DNA from: Paludibacteraceae bacterium | GTDB taxonomy: Bacteria > Bacteroidota > Bacteroidia > Bacteroidales > Paludibacteraceae | Direction of reading: 5' to 3' | Length of the DNA: 52,251 nucleotides | NCBI GenBank assembly: GCA_024405815.1 | Contig: JAKSNX010000006.1 | Span: forward strand, 1 to 52,251 | Program-made: the position numbers and the translations under genes | Part shown: positions 1-10,471 of the stretch, piece by piece | How positions within the stretch are numbered: the first letter of the stretch is position 1 | How the letters are laid out: each line of letters starts with the position of its first letter | Notes under the pieces: model-generated | Databases searched by the model: none | What the model saw: the letters and a program-made list of their open reading frames with translations, nothing else | Told to the model about the DNA's origin: nothing

Positions 1-1
1 T

Positions 2-922
2 ATCAACCTATTAAAAGTTGCAATCGGGTATGCACTCTCTACCATCACGCATAGAGACCATACTATGGGTATGCCGGTTACAGCATCTATAGAACCTGCC
101 AATTACTGCAATCTTCATTGCCCGCAATGCCCTACCGGATTGGGTATGATAAAAAAAACTCCAAAGACTTTTGATATAAATAGATTCAAGGATATAATTG
201 ACGCTCTCTCACCCGAACTATTATATCTAAACCTATATTTTCAGGGAGAACCATTCCTTTGCAAAGAACTGTCTCAAATGGTGGAGTGTGCAACGGCTCA
301 TCATATATTCACCTCTATATCCACTAACGGACATTTCCTGAACAAAGAGATTGTTAAATCTCTAAAAAAGGCGGGATTAGGCAAACTTATAGTAAGCCTT
401 GACGGAGCCACACCTGAAAGTTACTCCAAATACAGAGTAGGCGGTGATTTTAGCCAAGTTATTGACGGTATACGCAATGCTGTAAATGCAGGATTAAAAG
501 TGGAGTTGCAGTGTCTGCTTCTAAGTTCCACAGAAAATGAGATTAGTAAAATAAAGGATTTTGGCAAGAAACTTGGAGTTTGGAAGACAACCTTTAAGAC
601 AGCACAATTCTATACGCAAGACCCACTTATGCCCACAAACAACTCATATAGTCGCTATAAAAAGGATTCATTGAGATTAAAGAACAAATTAAAGAACAAA
701 TGTTGGAGAGTTGTTAGCGGCATAGTCATAACCACAGAAGGCAATGTACTGCCATGCTGTTTTGACAAGGACTGCACTCACAGTTATGGAAACCTGTTTC
801 AATATACAATAAACAAAGATGCCATTTGCAGAGTTATTCACTCACAAAAGGCATCAGAATTCAAGAGCGTTGTATTTTCAAACAGAAAGTGCATAAAGAT
901 ATGCACCAACTGCACTGAATAA
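2..922 (+). CDS. Radical SAM/SPASM domain protein, 5' end outside window
   Basis: This is a radical SAM enzyme of unknown substrate. The first in-frame ATG is at 65, but the frame is open from base 2 and the residues before it (through ...HRDHTMGMPV) look like the hydrophobic N-terminal stretch that usually precedes the cluster motif in this family, so the gene most likely starts left of the window. The [4Fe-4S]/SAM motif is CNLHCPQC (C-x3-C-x2-C). The segment STNGHFLN and the strand IVSLDGATPESY fit the radical SAM barrel. The C-terminal part carries more cysteines (NKCW, LPCCFDKDC, KCIKICTNC), typical of a SPASM-type region that binds extra iron-sulfur clusters. SPASM proteins modify peptides or proteins, and some near relatives sit in cell-surface polysaccharide loci. 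The gene is convergent with the next gene: the two stop codons touch with no spacer. Confidence 0.85.
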   Translation: MNLLKVAIGYALSTITHRDHTMGMPVTASIEPANYCNLHCPQCPTGLGMIKKTPKTFDINRFKDIIDALSPELLYLNLYFQGEPFLCKELSQMVECATAHHIFTSISTNGHFLNKEIVKSLKKAGLGKLIVSLDGATPESYSKYRVGGDFSQVIDGIRNAVNAGLKVELQCLLLSSTENEISKIKDFGKKLGVWKTTFKTAQFYTQDPLMPTNNSYSRYKKDSLRLKNKLKNKCWRVVSGIVITTEGNVLPCCFDKDCTHSYGNLFQYTINKDAICRVIHSQKASEFKSVVFSNRKCIKICTNCTE

Positions 923-1708
923 TTATTTTAACTCACCAGACTTAGGCTCTGTCAAAACCAACCTAAAACCTATATTATATAATCTGCTGCTATTTCCTGT
1001 TGAAAGGCGGGTTTTGTTCATACATTTTTCACTGCTAAAATCAAACATGCCACCCCTATACACTCTGTAAGAACCGGTAGTAGGACCCGTAGGGTCAGTC
1101 TGCGTTTTATTTGTATATGCGGCAAACCTATCATTACACCATTCAGCGACATTCCCACTCATATCGTAAACACCTAACTCATTTGGCTGTTTTAACCCTA
1201 CTGAATGCAAATCATCGCCAGAGTTATCTGCAAACCAAGCCACATCATCTGCATTATCGCTACCGCTATATGCAAAACCTTTGGATTTAGTGCCACCCAT
1301 AGCGGCAAACTCCCATTCAGCCTCTGTAGGCAGACGGAAAACACGACCTGACTTCTCATTCAGGGCTTTAATGAATTTATTTATATCATCAACAGATATG
1401 TTTGTAACAGGTTTGTCTTCACCTTTGATTTCAGAAGGGTTACTACCCATAATCTGCTCCCATTGTGCCTGAGTAACCTCATACATACCAATATAATATG
1501 GTTTTGAGAAATCCACTTTGTGTGCTGGAGAACTTCCCTCTATATCATCACTTCCCATAACAAACCCTGAATCACTGCGCTCCACAAGCACAAACTCGCC
1601 AACCTCATCAGTTGCTATCTTATCAGGCCATCTGCTTGGTTCCTTCTTACAAGATATTGTTAATGACACCAATAGTGTAACAATAGCTATATATTTAATG
1701 TTTTTCAT
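923..1708 (-). CDS. FGE/SUMF1-fold lipoprotein
   Basis: A predicted outer-membrane or periplasmic lipoprotein of 261 residues. The N-terminus is a signal peptide ending in a lipobox (SLTISC, lipidated Cys20). The rest is one formylglycine-generating-enzyme-like (SUMF1) domain: MVLVERSDS-like opening strand, the signature RLPTEAEWEFAA, and the motif GVYDMSGNVAEW. I see only one cysteine in the region where true FGE enzymes hold their catalytic pair, so sulfatase activation is unlikely. In Bacteroidales such domains are often structural or binding modules. It begins 5 bp after the stop of the GH13 gene and is probably co-transcribed with it. Its target is unknown. Confidence 0.8.
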   Translation of the reverse strand: MKNIKYIAIVTLLVSLTISCKKEPSRWPDKIATDEVGEFVLVERSDSGFVMGSDDIEGSSPAHKVDFSKPYYIGMYEVTQAQWEQIMGSNPSEIKGEDKPVTNISVDDINKFIKALNEKSGRVFRLPTEAEWEFAAMGGTKSKGFAYSGSDNADDVAWFADNSGDDLHSVGLKQPNELGVYDMSGNVAEWCNDRFAAYTNKTQTDPTGPTTGSYRVYRGGMFDFSSEKCMNKTRLSTGNSSRLYNIGFRLVLTEPKSGELK

Positions 1709-1713
1709 AATAT

Positions 1714-4677
1714 TTAGTATTTAATGATTTTTTGTTGATATACAGTTCCGTCAACATCTATGTACATAAGATAGTTGCCTGCAGGCAGGTGTGATACGGA
1801 TATCTCTTTAGAATTCACCTCTTTTGCAACCACTACGCCAGATAAAGTTGAAACGGTAACAGACTTAACATCGCCGTTTGCATCAATATTCACGTAATCA
1901 TTTACACAAGTAGGATATACACGTACAGCCACCTCGTCTGTTGATACATTCTCATCATCTACAGGATCATCTATTTTCTTGGATGTAAGAATAAGAAGCT
2001 CACCAGGTTTAAGGTTAACCGCCTTAGACAATCTGTTTACTGAGATTGTTTCACCTGTAAGATAGTTATACCAAGTACCTGTATGTGGGAAATCTACAGA
2101 CTGCATAACGTCAGACACTGCACTGAAATTACCCAAAACTATAACATCAACATCATTTTCAGGATTCTCACCCTTATAATTAAACATCATTTTGCGAAGG
2201 CTGGCGAAACTGCCTGTTGATGCACAACTTGATGTGGTAATGTTTGCCTGCCTGAATATCTCAGGATGCTGAGTTCTAAGATTTATTACCTTGGCACAAG
2301 TATTATAAGCCTCCATACGCAATGGATTCTTATCGTATTTTAAAGCTTGATACCCTTGACTCCAAGGAACAGGTTTGCGTACAACCCTACTGTCATCTTT
2401 CATCGTTGGATAATTGATAGACAAGTCATAGCCAAACTCCTGGAATTGCCAAATCATCTTAGGACCAGGGAACAGCACGTCAAACGCCATCACAGTAGGA
2501 ATACGCTTGATTCTGGCTATTGAGTCTGTCTGAAGATTTCCATCTCCAAACGCTTTAGCCTTATAGAATGTACGCTCCTCATCGTGGCTCTCTCCGTAAC
2601 CCACAAATCTTGGGTCATTCATACCGCCGTTCTTACTCTTGCCATCAGAATCCACAAACTTACTGTTTGATGAAAATCCCATAGCGGCTTGGCAATATGC
2701 GTTGTTCATATTACGCCAAGGAAGCATTCCGTAATTTGCAAGTATATTCTGCTCATCCCAAGCTCCTAAATGCTCCAATATGTAGTAAGCATCGGGGTTG
2801 TAACGCTTTGCAGCATCACAATAATCCTCCAATATGGCAATTCTTGAAGTATCCTTATTATCCCAAGAACTACCCGATGTACCCTTGTTTATCTGAGAGA
2901 AACCTTTTGCCAAGTCCATACGATAGCCATCTACATGGTACTCTTGAATCCAATACTCCATTGCTCTGCGACAATAGATTTTGGTACCCTCGTACTCATG
3001 GTTCAAGTCATTCTCAACATTAAACGGATGGCGTGGAACCTTGTTTGCCCAAGGGTTCTCATCTGTTGCGGCACTACCCTGCCAATATAGTTTACACAAT
3101 GATGAATTTCCAGATAGATGGTTCAAAACCATATCAAGCACTACAGCAATTCCGCGTTTATGGCACTCATCTATAAACTGTTTATACTGCTTTTGTGTTC
3201 CGTAAGACTTGTCGGCAGCCATATAGTGGTTTGGATTATATCCCCAACTGTCGTTACCGTCAAACTCTGTAATAGGCATTAACTCTATAACATTCACACC
3301 AAGTGTCTTAAGATAATCAAGCTTACCTCTTACATCATTTATAGTTCCTGTCTCTGTTAAAGTTCCACGTGAGATAAAGTCTCTTATGTGCAACTCATAG
3401 ATTACCATATCCTCAGGTTTCGGTCTCACAAAATCATCGTATTGCCAATTATACTCATCTTTTGTATATTGCAACACAGAAACCAGACCATCACCCTTTG
3501 CAGGATATTCAGGAAGATTCTTGTCAAGACGATTCTTAATAAATTTATCATTCCATGGGTCTAACACAACCTCTGTATAAGGGTCTGCTATCTTAATTTT
3601 ATCATCTACCAAATATTGGAAAGCCATCATCTTAGACGGGTCGTTTAATTTAAACTCAACCCAGAAGAACACCTCTTTTGTGTGACGTGTATATGCTGAA
3701 TCCTTGCCCGCAACATTCTTTATAGTGTCAATCTTCTCTATAACCTTGCCAAACTGTGCGTTCATAGAGCGTTTCCACTCCTTTACAGAGTATGTATCTT
3801 CACCAGTTACAGTATGTCTGTACATTTGGTAATCAGCATCTTTTATCCAACCGTTCTGGTCACACAAAACATATACATCTTTGTTATGAGGAGCCCTTAA
3901 TACCAAACCTACCTTACCATCTTCCAAATAGTTTATACCCTCTTGTAAATACTCTGGTACAGGTTTCTCTTCTGTAGGTTTCTGAACAAACACATTTACA
4001 GTATCGGCATATTTATTATCACCTATAGTTCCACCTAAAGCTATCTCATGATTTCCAGCCACTGTAAAAATATAGTTTTCTTGAATAGACAACGCAGACT
4101 CTACACTCTTTATCTGAATGCCATCTATGCTTATAGACATATCCATAGCCTTTGAAGCATAGCCTATTATAGATACCTCCTCTCCTAAATCAATAGAAGA
4201 CCCACTAATAGGTTCAGCTATCTTAACAACAATATCCTCATCGCTGTACAATTTGTACTTAATATCCCCTCCACCTGTAGCCTTCCCCTCTTTAGTGCCT
4301 TTGGCATCACGGAACACAAACATAAGATGTGTTGCGGTTTCAGTATCTTTAAGACCATAGTATGCCTTGACTCCGCCTGTTACTACAAGTTTCCAACTTC
4401 CATTTTCCATCTTAGTCATCTTATACTTAGCACTATTATCAAGCCAAGTAGATGAATGTTTCCAATCAGATTCAGTTTTACTGTCAGTTGTAAGCACACC
4501 TGTATGTGCATAACAATCAGTGGCATCTTTCATACCGCCTGTACCCGATGTAGGGTCAAAAATCACCTCAAAATCTTCTGCATAATCTTGTGTTACAAAT
4601 ACAGGATTTGTGATGATTTGAGAAAAGGCCATACAAGGTATGACCAATCCTAATAGTAAAGAAAGTGATTTTTTCAT
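1714..4677 (-). CDS. Secreted GH13 alpha-amylase/pullulanase-like enzyme with T9SS C-terminal domain
   Basis: A large (987 aa) exported alpha-glucan hydrolase or branching-type enzyme. Order of parts: signal peptide (residues 1 to about 19, ending AFSQ), an N-terminal beta-rich region of CBM type (about 25-140), an Ig-like segment (150-235), a CBM48-like domain (about 245-400), the GH13 barrel (about 420-780), a beta C-domain, and a type IX secretion sorting domain in the last 75 residues (VYPTCVNDYVNI ... QQKIIKY). The four GH13 regions are visible: DMVLNH near 514, GYRMDLAKG with nucleophile D589, ILEHLG with acid/base E635, and ESHDEE with D699. All catalytic residues are present, so it should be active on starch or glycogen-like polymers at the cell surface. 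There is no SusC/SusD pair nearby, so this is not a classic PUL. It lies 11 bp downstream of secDF. Confidence 0.9.
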   Translation of the reverse strand: MKKSLSLLLGLVIPCMAFSQIITNPVFVTQDYAEDFEVIFDPTSGTGGMKDATDCYAHTGVLTTDSKTESDWKHSSTWLDNSAKYKMTKMENGSWKLVVTGGVKAYYGLKDTETATHLMFVFRDAKGTKEGKATGGGDIKYKLYSDEDIVVKIAEPISGSSIDLGEEVSIIGYASKAMDMSISIDGIQIKSVESALSIQENYIFTVAGNHEIALGGTIGDNKYADTVNVFVQKPTEEKPVPEYLQEGINYLEDGKVGLVLRAPHNKDVYVLCDQNGWIKDADYQMYRHTVTGEDTYSVKEWKRSMNAQFGKVIEKIDTIKNVAGKDSAYTRHTKEVFFWVEFKLNDPSKMMAFQYLVDDKIKIADPYTEVVLDPWNDKFIKNRLDKNLPEYPAKGDGLVSVLQYTKDEYNWQYDDFVRPKPEDMVIYELHIRDFISRGTLTETGTINDVRGKLDYLKTLGVNVIELMPITEFDGNDSWGYNPNHYMAADKSYGTQKQYKQFIDECHKRGIAVVLDMVLNHLSGNSSLCKLYWQGSAATDENPWANKVPRHPFNVENDLNHEYEGTKIYCRRAMEYWIQEYHVDGYRMDLAKGFSQINKGTSGSSWDNKDTSRIAILEDYCDAAKRYNPDAYYILEHLGAWDEQNILANYGMLPWRNMNNAYCQAAMGFSSNSKFVDSDGKSKNGGMNDPRFVGYGESHDEERTFYKAKAFGDGNLQTDSIARIKRIPTVMAFDVLFPGPKMIWQFQEFGYDLSINYPTMKDDSRVVRKPVPWSQGYQALKYDKNPLRMEAYNTCAKVINLRTQHPEIFRQANITTSSCASTGSFASLRKMMFNYKGENPENDVDVIVLGNFSAVSDVMQSVDFPHTGTWYNYLTGETISVNRLSKAVNLKPGELLILTSKKIDDPVDDENVSTDEVAVRVYPTCVNDYVNIDANGDVKSVTVSTLSGVVVAKEVNSKEISVSHLPAGNYLMYIDVDGTVYQQKIIKY

Positions 4678-4688
4678 AGTACAAGGTT

Positions 4689-7600
4689 TTATTCTTTGAT
4701 TTGGTTTTTCTGTTTCTTAGTTGCATCATACGATATAGGAACAGCGACAAACAAGGTTGAAACTGTACCTGCTATGACACCAACCATAAGGGCGAATACA
4801 AATCCGCGTATAGTCTCACCACCTAACAGGAATATCACAAGCAACACAATGAATGTTGAGAATGATGTGGAGAATGTACGTATCAATGTTGCGTTAACGG
4901 CAGAATTGATTGTCTCCATAGCACCCCTTGTAGGATAAAGAGCCTTAACCTCACGCACACGGTCAAACACAACCACGGTATCGTTAATTGAGTAACCTAT
5001 AATTGTAAGGATAGCGGCAATGAATGATTGGTCTATCTCCATTGAGAACGGCATTATAGAGTAGAATAATGAGTATGTTCCCAATATAATCAGAGTATCG
5101 TGAGCAAGAGCCACCACTGCACCCAAGCTGTATGATACATTACGGAAACGTATCAATATGTATAGGAATATACCTATCAATGAGAACAATACAGCAAGAA
5201 CCGCATCACGTTTAATATCATCTGCAATGGCAGGACCAACCTTTTGTGAACTCTGGACACCAAGGGTTGATAGCTCTGTATCGGTACTCTCAGAAGGAAC
5301 TCCATCATTTATAACATAGCCCTTGATAAACATATCCTTGGTAACAGCCTCATTTGCAATCATAGGTTGAAGAGCTGTATAAATGATATTCTCAACCTCA
5401 TCATCAACGTCCTTAGAGTTAGACTCTATCTTGTAGTTGGTGGTTATTCTTACCTGGTCCTCTGTACCAATAGTTATTACAGATACTGAAGCCTCACCAA
5501 AACCTTTCTGAAGCAATCCTTCAACCTCCTCTGTATTAACCTTTTGGTCAAACCTTACAACGTAGTTTCTACCACCTGTAAAGTCAATACCGCTGTTAAG
5601 TCCGTGGAATACCAACGATACTACACATGCAAGAAGGATACATGATATTACAATATAACCTTTCTTTCTGATTCCTATCCAATTAACACTTACACCCTCA
5701 AGAAGTCCCTTTGAAAGAGATGTTGTAAATGTATAGTTAGAAGCCTTACCACTCTCTGCCATCGATGTCCAGATAAGACGAGTGATGAACACTGCGGTAA
5801 AGAATGAAGTGATGATACCTATGATAAGAGTGGTAGCAAAACCCTTGATAGGACCTGTACCAAAGTAGAACAGGATTATACCTGTAAGGATTGTGGTTAC
5901 GTTACTGTCTATGATGGCACTTAAAGCATTCTTGTAACCCTCATTAACAGCTGTCTTATGCTGCTTACCTGCGGCAATCTCCTCTTTAATACGCTCATAT
6001 ATAAGTACATTGGCATCTACAGCCATACCCATTGTAAGAACTATACCTGCTATACCAGGCAGTGTAAGCACAGCCTTGAACGATGCAAGAATACCTACAA
6101 GGAAGAATACGTTTATAAGAAGTGCGGCATCTACAATAAGACCCGGAACGCCGCCATACATAAATATCATGTAGAGCATTACCACCAAGAATGCTATCAC
6201 AAATGACCACATACCCTGAGTTACAGCCTCATGACCAAGAGAAGGTCCTACAACGTCTTCTTGTATAATACGTGACGGAGCAGGCATCTTACCTGATTTA
6301 AGTACGTTTGCAAGGTCTTTAGCCTCTTGTGGAGTAAAATTACCCGATATCTCTGACCTACCGCCTGTAATCTCACAGTTAACGTTAGGGAAAGAATATA
6401 CCATGTTATCAAGTACAATGGCTATGCTTCTGCCAATGTTCTCTTTAGTTAGGCGAGCCCATGTCTTGGCACCTTCGGGATTCATTGTCATACTTACGGT
6501 GCAAGCGGCTGTAAACTGGCTCAACTCATCTTTAGCATCAGTAATCACATTACCGCCAAGAGGAGCCTTACCGTCACGGCTTGTTACCTTTATGGCTACA
6601 AGTTCATAATACAGACCTTTTTTATCAACAGGCTTCACAGTCCAACGGAAAGCAAGGTCACGAGGCAGAACCTCCTTAACCTGACGCAGTGATAAATATT
6701 TGGTTACCGTAGCGGTATCACGTACACTTACTACGCCAATGGCAGGTGTCGGAACCAACTGACCGCCATTAGATGATATACTCATTATACTGAACAGAGG
6801 ATTCTCTTTTGCAAACTGAGCCATCATCTTAGCTGTATCCTGTGCGGCAACGTTAGATGTTGCAATCTGTGCCATCAATGAATCGCCCTCCACAGCAACA
6901 GGAGCCTCAGCCTCAGCAGGTGTCTCATCTACAGCCTCAGCAGACTCTGTAGATGCCAAATAATCTCTTATTACAACATTGGCAGCCTCTAACTGAGGAT
7001 ATATCTCTGTAAGGTTGTATGTCTCCCAAAACTCAAGAGAGGCACTACCTTGCAGAAGTTTACGTACACGCTCAGGCTCTTTTACACCTGGTAACTCTAT
7101 AAGAATACGTCCGTTAGTCTCAAGACGCTGTATGTTAGGTTGTACAACACCAAAACGGTCTATACGAGTACGCAATACGTTAAATGAGTTATCTACAGTA
7201 GCATTAACCTCATCACGCAATACAGACATAACCTCATCGTTGGTACTCTTTACAGAAACCTTATCCTTTAAGTCAAACGTATTGAATATAGTAGATAACT
7301 TAGCATCTTTGTCTATCTCCTCAAAAGCCTCTCTAAACAAATCCAAGAAATCCTTTTGGCTCTCTGTCTGACGCTGAATAGCCATCTCCATAGCCTTGTT
7401 AAACTGCTCATTCTTGGAGTTACCTGAAAGTGTACGTACTATATCAGGAACAGAAACCTCCAAGATAACGTTCATACCACCTTTAAGGTCAAGACCAAGG
7501 TTAAGTTCATTCTCACGACACTCTTTAAGAGTGTAACCAAGCCACACTTTCTCTGTGGCCATAGAGTCAAGATAATGATATTCAACATCCTTGTTCCCAC

Positions 7601-7718
7601 CTGAAACCTCTACTGCCTTGTTATTGTAGTAGGAGGTAACGGCATTGAACGAGAGATAAAACAAACACACTAAAGCCATTGCTATGGCTATGACTCTAAC
7701 AAATCCTTTGTTCTGCAT
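4689..7718 (-). CDS. secDF: Protein translocase subunit SecDF (fused)
   Basis: SecD and SecF joined in one 1009-residue chain, as is usual in Bacteroidota. It uses the proton gradient to complete Sec-dependent export across the inner membrane. The SecD half has an N-terminal membrane helix, LGLDLKGGMNVILEV, the periplasmic P1 domain (LPGVKEPERVRKLLQG) and six membrane segments with VDANVLIYERIKEE. The SecF half begins near residue 650 with GIDFTGGRNYVVRF and ends with YSINDTVVVFDRVRE. P1 contains an Ala/Glu-rich low-complexity insert (around residues 255-300) found in many Bacteroidota homologues. A good promoter lies at 7757-7788. The GH13 gene follows closely. Confidence 0.97.
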   Translation of the reverse strand: MQNKGFVRVIAIAMALVCLFYLSFNAVTSYYNNKAVEVSGGNKDVEYHYLDSMATEKVWLGYTLKECRENELNLGLDLKGGMNVILEVSVPDIVRTLSGNSKNEQFNKAMEMAIQRQTESQKDFLDLFREAFEEIDKDAKLSTIFNTFDLKDKVSVKSTNDEVMSVLRDEVNATVDNSFNVLRTRIDRFGVVQPNIQRLETNGRILIELPGVKEPERVRKLLQGSASLEFWETYNLTEIYPQLEAANVVIRDYLASTESAEAVDETPAEAEAPVAVEGDSLMAQIATSNVAAQDTAKMMAQFAKENPLFSIMSISSNGGQLVPTPAIGVVSVRDTATVTKYLSLRQVKEVLPRDLAFRWTVKPVDKKGLYYELVAIKVTSRDGKAPLGGNVITDAKDELSQFTAACTVSMTMNPEGAKTWARLTKENIGRSIAIVLDNMVYSFPNVNCEITGGRSEISGNFTPQEAKDLANVLKSGKMPAPSRIIQEDVVGPSLGHEAVTQGMWSFVIAFLVVMLYMIFMYGGVPGLIVDAALLINVFFLVGILASFKAVLTLPGIAGIVLTMGMAVDANVLIYERIKEEIAAGKQHKTAVNEGYKNALSAIIDSNVTTILTGIILFYFGTGPIKGFATTLIIGIITSFFTAVFITRLIWTSMAESGKASNYTFTTSLSKGLLEGVSVNWIGIRKKGYIVISCILLACVVSLVFHGLNSGIDFTGGRNYVVRFDQKVNTEEVEGLLQKGFGEASVSVITIGTEDQVRITTNYKIESNSKDVDDEVENIIYTALQPMIANEAVTKDMFIKGYVINDGVPSESTDTELSTLGVQSSQKVGPAIADDIKRDAVLAVLFSLIGIFLYILIRFRNVSYSLGAVVALAHDTLIILGTYSLFYSIMPFSMEIDQSFIAAILTIIGYSINDTVVVFDRVREVKALYPTRGAMETINSAVNATLIRTFSTSFSTFIVLLVIFLLGGETIRGFVFALMVGVIAGTVSTLFVAVPISYDATKKQKNQIKE

Positions 7719-7756
7719 AATATTGTAAAATTTTTATAATTTCAAGTTTTAGGGTA

Positions 7757-7788
7757 CAAAAATACTCTTTTTTTATTGATTTACCAAA
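7757..7788 (-). promoter_or_regulatory. Bacteroidota-type promoter of secDF
   Basis: On the minus strand, TTTG (7785-7788) and TATTTTTG (7757-7764, matching TAnnTTTG) are separated by 20 bp, the normal -33/-7 spacing in Bacteroidota. Transcription would start about 30 bp before the secDF start codon. Confidence 0.7.
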
Positions 7789-7796
7789 TAGTTACA

Positions 7797-8855
7797 TCAA
7801 ATAATAAGAATGGCATCGCCATAAATACCAAATCTGTATTTCTCTTTTATCGCCTCATGATATGCGTTCATTATGTTCTCATAGCCACCAAATGCCGCTG
7901 TCATCATTAACAGTTGAGATTCAGACCCATAAAAATTAGCAATCATAGATGAGACAGCAGTAAACTCGTATGGAGGGAATATAAACTTGTTTGTCCACCC
8001 TTCGTACGGTTTAATCATTCCGTTTGTACATACTGCAGTCTCTAAAGCACGCATTACAGAAGTTCCTACAGCACACACTCTGTTTCCTTCTGCCTTAGCA
8101 CTATTTACTGTCTTTGTAAGTTCTTCTGAAACAAACATTTGCTCAGAATCCATCTTGTATTTTGTAAGGTCCTCCACATCTATCTCCGCAAAATTACCTA
8201 ATCCGCAATGAAGTGTAATATAAGACGGAACTACACCCTTAATCTGCAAACGCAACATAAGTTCACGGCTAAAATGGAGTCCCGTTGCAGGGGCAACCAC
8301 CGCACCCTCATTCTTTGCATATATTGTCTGATAGTTTTCTGCATCATCAGGCTCTATATCACGCAATTTTAGAAAATAGTCTGGAAGAGGAGTCTTGCCC
8401 AAATCGTACAAATCACGCTTAAAACTCTCATGGTCGCCATCGTATAGGAAGCGCAACGTTCTGCCTCTGGAGGTGGTGTTATCTATAACCTCCGCCACCA
8501 TTGAGTTATCCTCGCCAAAATAGAGTTTATTGCCAATCCTTATCTTACGGGCAGGGTCAACAAGAACGTCCCAAAGGCGCAAATCGGGGTTCAATTCCCT
8601 AAGCAGGAACACCTGAATAAAGGCATTGGTCTTCTCTTTGTTTCCACAGAGTCTGGCTGGGAAAACCTTAGTGTCATTAAATACAAACACATCTCCGTCT
8701 GAGAAATAATCAACCACATCCTTAAAAACCCGATGCTCAATTTTGCCCGTATCCTTACTTACAACAAGCAATCTGGCCTCGTCCCTATGCTGAGCAGGCT
8801 GCAATGCAATCAACTCTCCAGGAATCTTAATTCTGAATTGTGAAAGTTTAGTCAT
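7797..8855 (-). CDS. queA: S-adenosylmethionine:tRNA ribosyltransferase-isomerase QueA
   Basis: QueA transfers the ribosyl part of SAM to preQ1 in tRNA, making epoxyqueuosine at the wobble position of GUN anticodons. The 352-residue length is normal. Family motifs are all present: [18 protein letters not shown] near the N-terminus, [12 protein letters not shown], the APATGLHFS substrate motif and TLHCGLGNF. It is the last gene of the YfhO-FtsX-DUF3098-UppP-TruB string and starts 11 bp after the truB stop. The gene order truB-queA is common in Bacteroidota. Confidence 0.97.
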   Translation of the reverse strand: MTKLSQFRIKIPGELIALQPAQHRDEARLLVVSKDTGKIEHRVFKDVVDYFSDGDVFVFNDTKVFPARLCGNKEKTNAFIQVFLLRELNPDLRLWDVLVDPARKIRIGNKLYFGEDNSMVAEVIDNTTSRGRTLRFLYDGDHESFKRDLYDLGKTPLPDYFLKLRDIEPDDAENYQTIYAKNEGAVVAPATGLHFSRELMLRLQIKGVVPSYITLHCGLGNFAEIDVEDLTKYKMDSEQMFVSEELTKTVNSAKAEGNRVCAVGTSVMRALETAVCTNGMIKPYEGWTNKFIFPPYEFTAVSSMIANFYGSESQLLMMTAAFGGYENIMNAYHEAIKEKYRFGIYGDAILII

Positions 8856-8866
8856 AAAATATTGTA

Positions 8867-9658
8867 TTATATTATTTTTTTCCCTGTGTGTTCCTGTTTA
8901 GTCTTATCATGCAGGGCAAGGTCATCGTCATTCTGCCCGAGCATCTCCTTAAACTGACTGAACGTCATACACTTATCTATACTAATATCTCCTACCCTTG
9001 TACGTCTTAACCCTGTAAGGTATGCCCCACTCTCAAGTGCCTTCCCTATATCGCGGGCAAGAGCCCTTATGTATGTGCCCTTGCTACAGGCTACCCTTAT
9101 CTTTATGTAAGGCATAGAGTAGTCAAGAAGCTCTATCTTCTCTATGGTGATGGTTTTGGGCTTAATCTCTACATCCTCACCGCCTCTTGCATATTTGTAA
9201 GCTCTGCGTCCATCTACCTTTACAGCAGAGAACAGTGGCGGAACCTGACTCTGCTCACCCTCAAAACCCTTTAACACACTCTCCACCAACTCTTTTGTTA
9301 TATGCTCTGTAGGAAATGTCTCAGATACAGGGTGTTCCATATCAAACGACGGAGTCACAGCACCCAAACACAATTCTGCCTCATACTCTTTAGTTCCGGA
9401 CTGCAACTCTTCTATACGCTTGGTAGCCTTACCCGTGCATACAATCATAACCCCTGTTGCAAGTGGGTCAAGCGTACCTGCATGCCCTACTTTTACCTTT
9501 TTTGTACCTGTATATTTAGAAACCGCCCACCTTACACGCCCCACAAGTGTAAAAGAAGTCCAATATAGTGGCTTGTCAATGCACAATATCTCTCCCTCAA
9601 GAAAATTAAAAGTTGAAAGTTGACAGTTGAAAGTTGATAAATCAGCATCATACATCAT
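8867..9658 (-). CDS. truB: tRNA pseudouridine-55 synthase TruB with repeat-derived N-terminus
   Basis: TruB makes pseudouridine 55 in the T-loop of tRNAs. The motif [12 protein letters not shown] holds the catalytic aspartate, D64 in this numbering. The core starts at [12 protein letters not shown] (residue 19 on). The residues before it are odd: the start codon lies in a TGTATGA repeat array and residues about 8-16 (STFNCQLST) are encoded by a second array of AAGTTGA units (9610-9637). No ATG is available closer to the core, so either the repeat-derived leader is translated or a non-ATG codon is used (a TTG encodes the L just before EGE). It overlaps no neighbour: 3 bp separate it from the uppP stop. 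Confidence 0.93.
   Translation of the reverse strand: MMYDADLSTFNCQLSTFNFLEGEILCIDKPLYWTSFTLVGRVRWAVSKYTGTKKVKVGHAGTLDPLATGVMIVCTGKATKRIEELQSGTKEYEAELCLGAVTPSFDMEHPVSETFPTEHITKELVESVLKGFEGEQSQVPPLFSAVKVDGRRAYKYARGGEDVEIKPKTITIEKIELLDYSMPYIKIRVACSKGTYIRALARDIGKALESGAYLTGLRRTRVGDISIDKCMTFSQFKEMLGQNDDDLALHDKTKQEHTGKKII
9610..9637. repeat. Heptamer array AAGTTGA x4 inside truB
   Basis: Four contiguous 7-bp units on the plus strand: AAGTTGA, AAGTTGA, CAGTTGA, AAGTTGA. They lie in frame within the first codons of truB. The same unit appears inside polA at 37105-37140, in the same plus-strand orientation. Confidence 0.9.
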
Positions 9659-9676
9659 ACATCATACATTGTACAT
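9646..9676. repeat. Heptamer array TCATACA at the uppP/truB junction
   Basis: Three to four 7-bp units CATACAT (TGTATGA on the transcribed strand). The array supplies the last codons and TGA stop of uppP (Asn-Val-stop from AATGTATGA) and the ATG start of truB. Confidence 0.9.
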
Positions 9677-10471
9677 GATTGCAACACAGCCTATTATAGC
9701 ACAGTACACAGCAAACCACACAAGTTTCCCCTTCTTAACAATATAAAGCATTGCCTTGCAAGCCAGACAACCCGATATAAACGCCGCCAAGAAACCAACT
9801 ATAAGCGACATTGTGGGAATACCTGTTTCAAACTCGCCTTTAAAAATCTTTATACTCTCAAGCAGAGCCTTACCTAAAATAGGGATAATAACCATAAGGA
9901 ACGAGAACTGAGCCACGCTCTCCTTTTTATTACCAAGAAGAATACCTGTAGCAATGGTACTGCCGGAACGGGAAATACCTGGTAACACAGCCACCGCCTG
10001 TGCTATTCCTATTATGAATGCGTCCCAATAAGATATGTTCTCTTTCTGCCTTGGTTTTGCAAAATAAGAAAACGCAAGAAGTGCCGCCGTAACAAGCAGG
10101 CAGATACCTACAATAAGCAATTTACTGCCAAAGAAGTCATCAACATAATCTTCAAAAAACATTCCCACTATAAAAACAGGAATCATTGACACACATATCT
10201 TGGCGGCATAGTGCTTCTCATAATTCCATTCCGCAACTTTCCAACCATCAGTAGTGAACACACCCTTAAACAGCCATGCAATCTCACTCCAAAGCACCAC
10301 TAAAGTGCTTAAAACAGTAGCCACATGTACCGTTACTTCAAACATCAGGTTATCATCACCCGATATACCAAGCAGCGTATGACCTATCTCCAAATGTCCG
10401 CTGCTACTTACAGGAAGATACTCTGTAAGCCCTTGTATAATACCTAAAATCAGTGCTTGAATCGTGGACAT
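9662..10471 (-). CDS. uppP: Undecaprenyl-diphosphatase UppP
   Basis: An integral inner-membrane phosphatase (269 aa) that converts undecaprenyl diphosphate to the monophosphate, recycling the lipid carrier for peptidoglycan and surface polysaccharides; overexpression is known to confer bacitracin resistance. The catalytic motifs are [17 protein letters not shown] (Glu17) and [10 protein letters not shown]. About eight hydrophobic segments are visible. Its start overlaps the end of the upstream DUF3098 gene by 22 bp, suggesting coupled translation. Its stop codon comes from a TGTATGA repeat. Confidence 0.97.
   Translation of the reverse strand: MSTIQALILGIIQGLTEYLPVSSSGHLEIGHTLLGISGDDNLMFEVTVHVATVLSTLVVLWSEIAWLFKGVFTTDGWKVAEWNYEKHYAAKICVSMIPVFIVGMFFEDYVDDFFGSKLLIVGICLLVTAALLAFSYFAKPRQKENISYWDAFIIGIAQAVAVLPGISRSGSTIATGILLGNKKESVAQFSFLMVIIPILGKALLESIKIFKGEFETGIPTMSLIVGFLAAFISGCLACKAMLYIVKKGKLVWFAVYCAIIGCVAIMYNV

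Noticed and set aside
923-1708. True formylglycine-generating enzyme for sulfatases
   Set aside because: The paired active-site cysteines are not visible, it is a lipoprotein, and no sulfatase gene is nearby.
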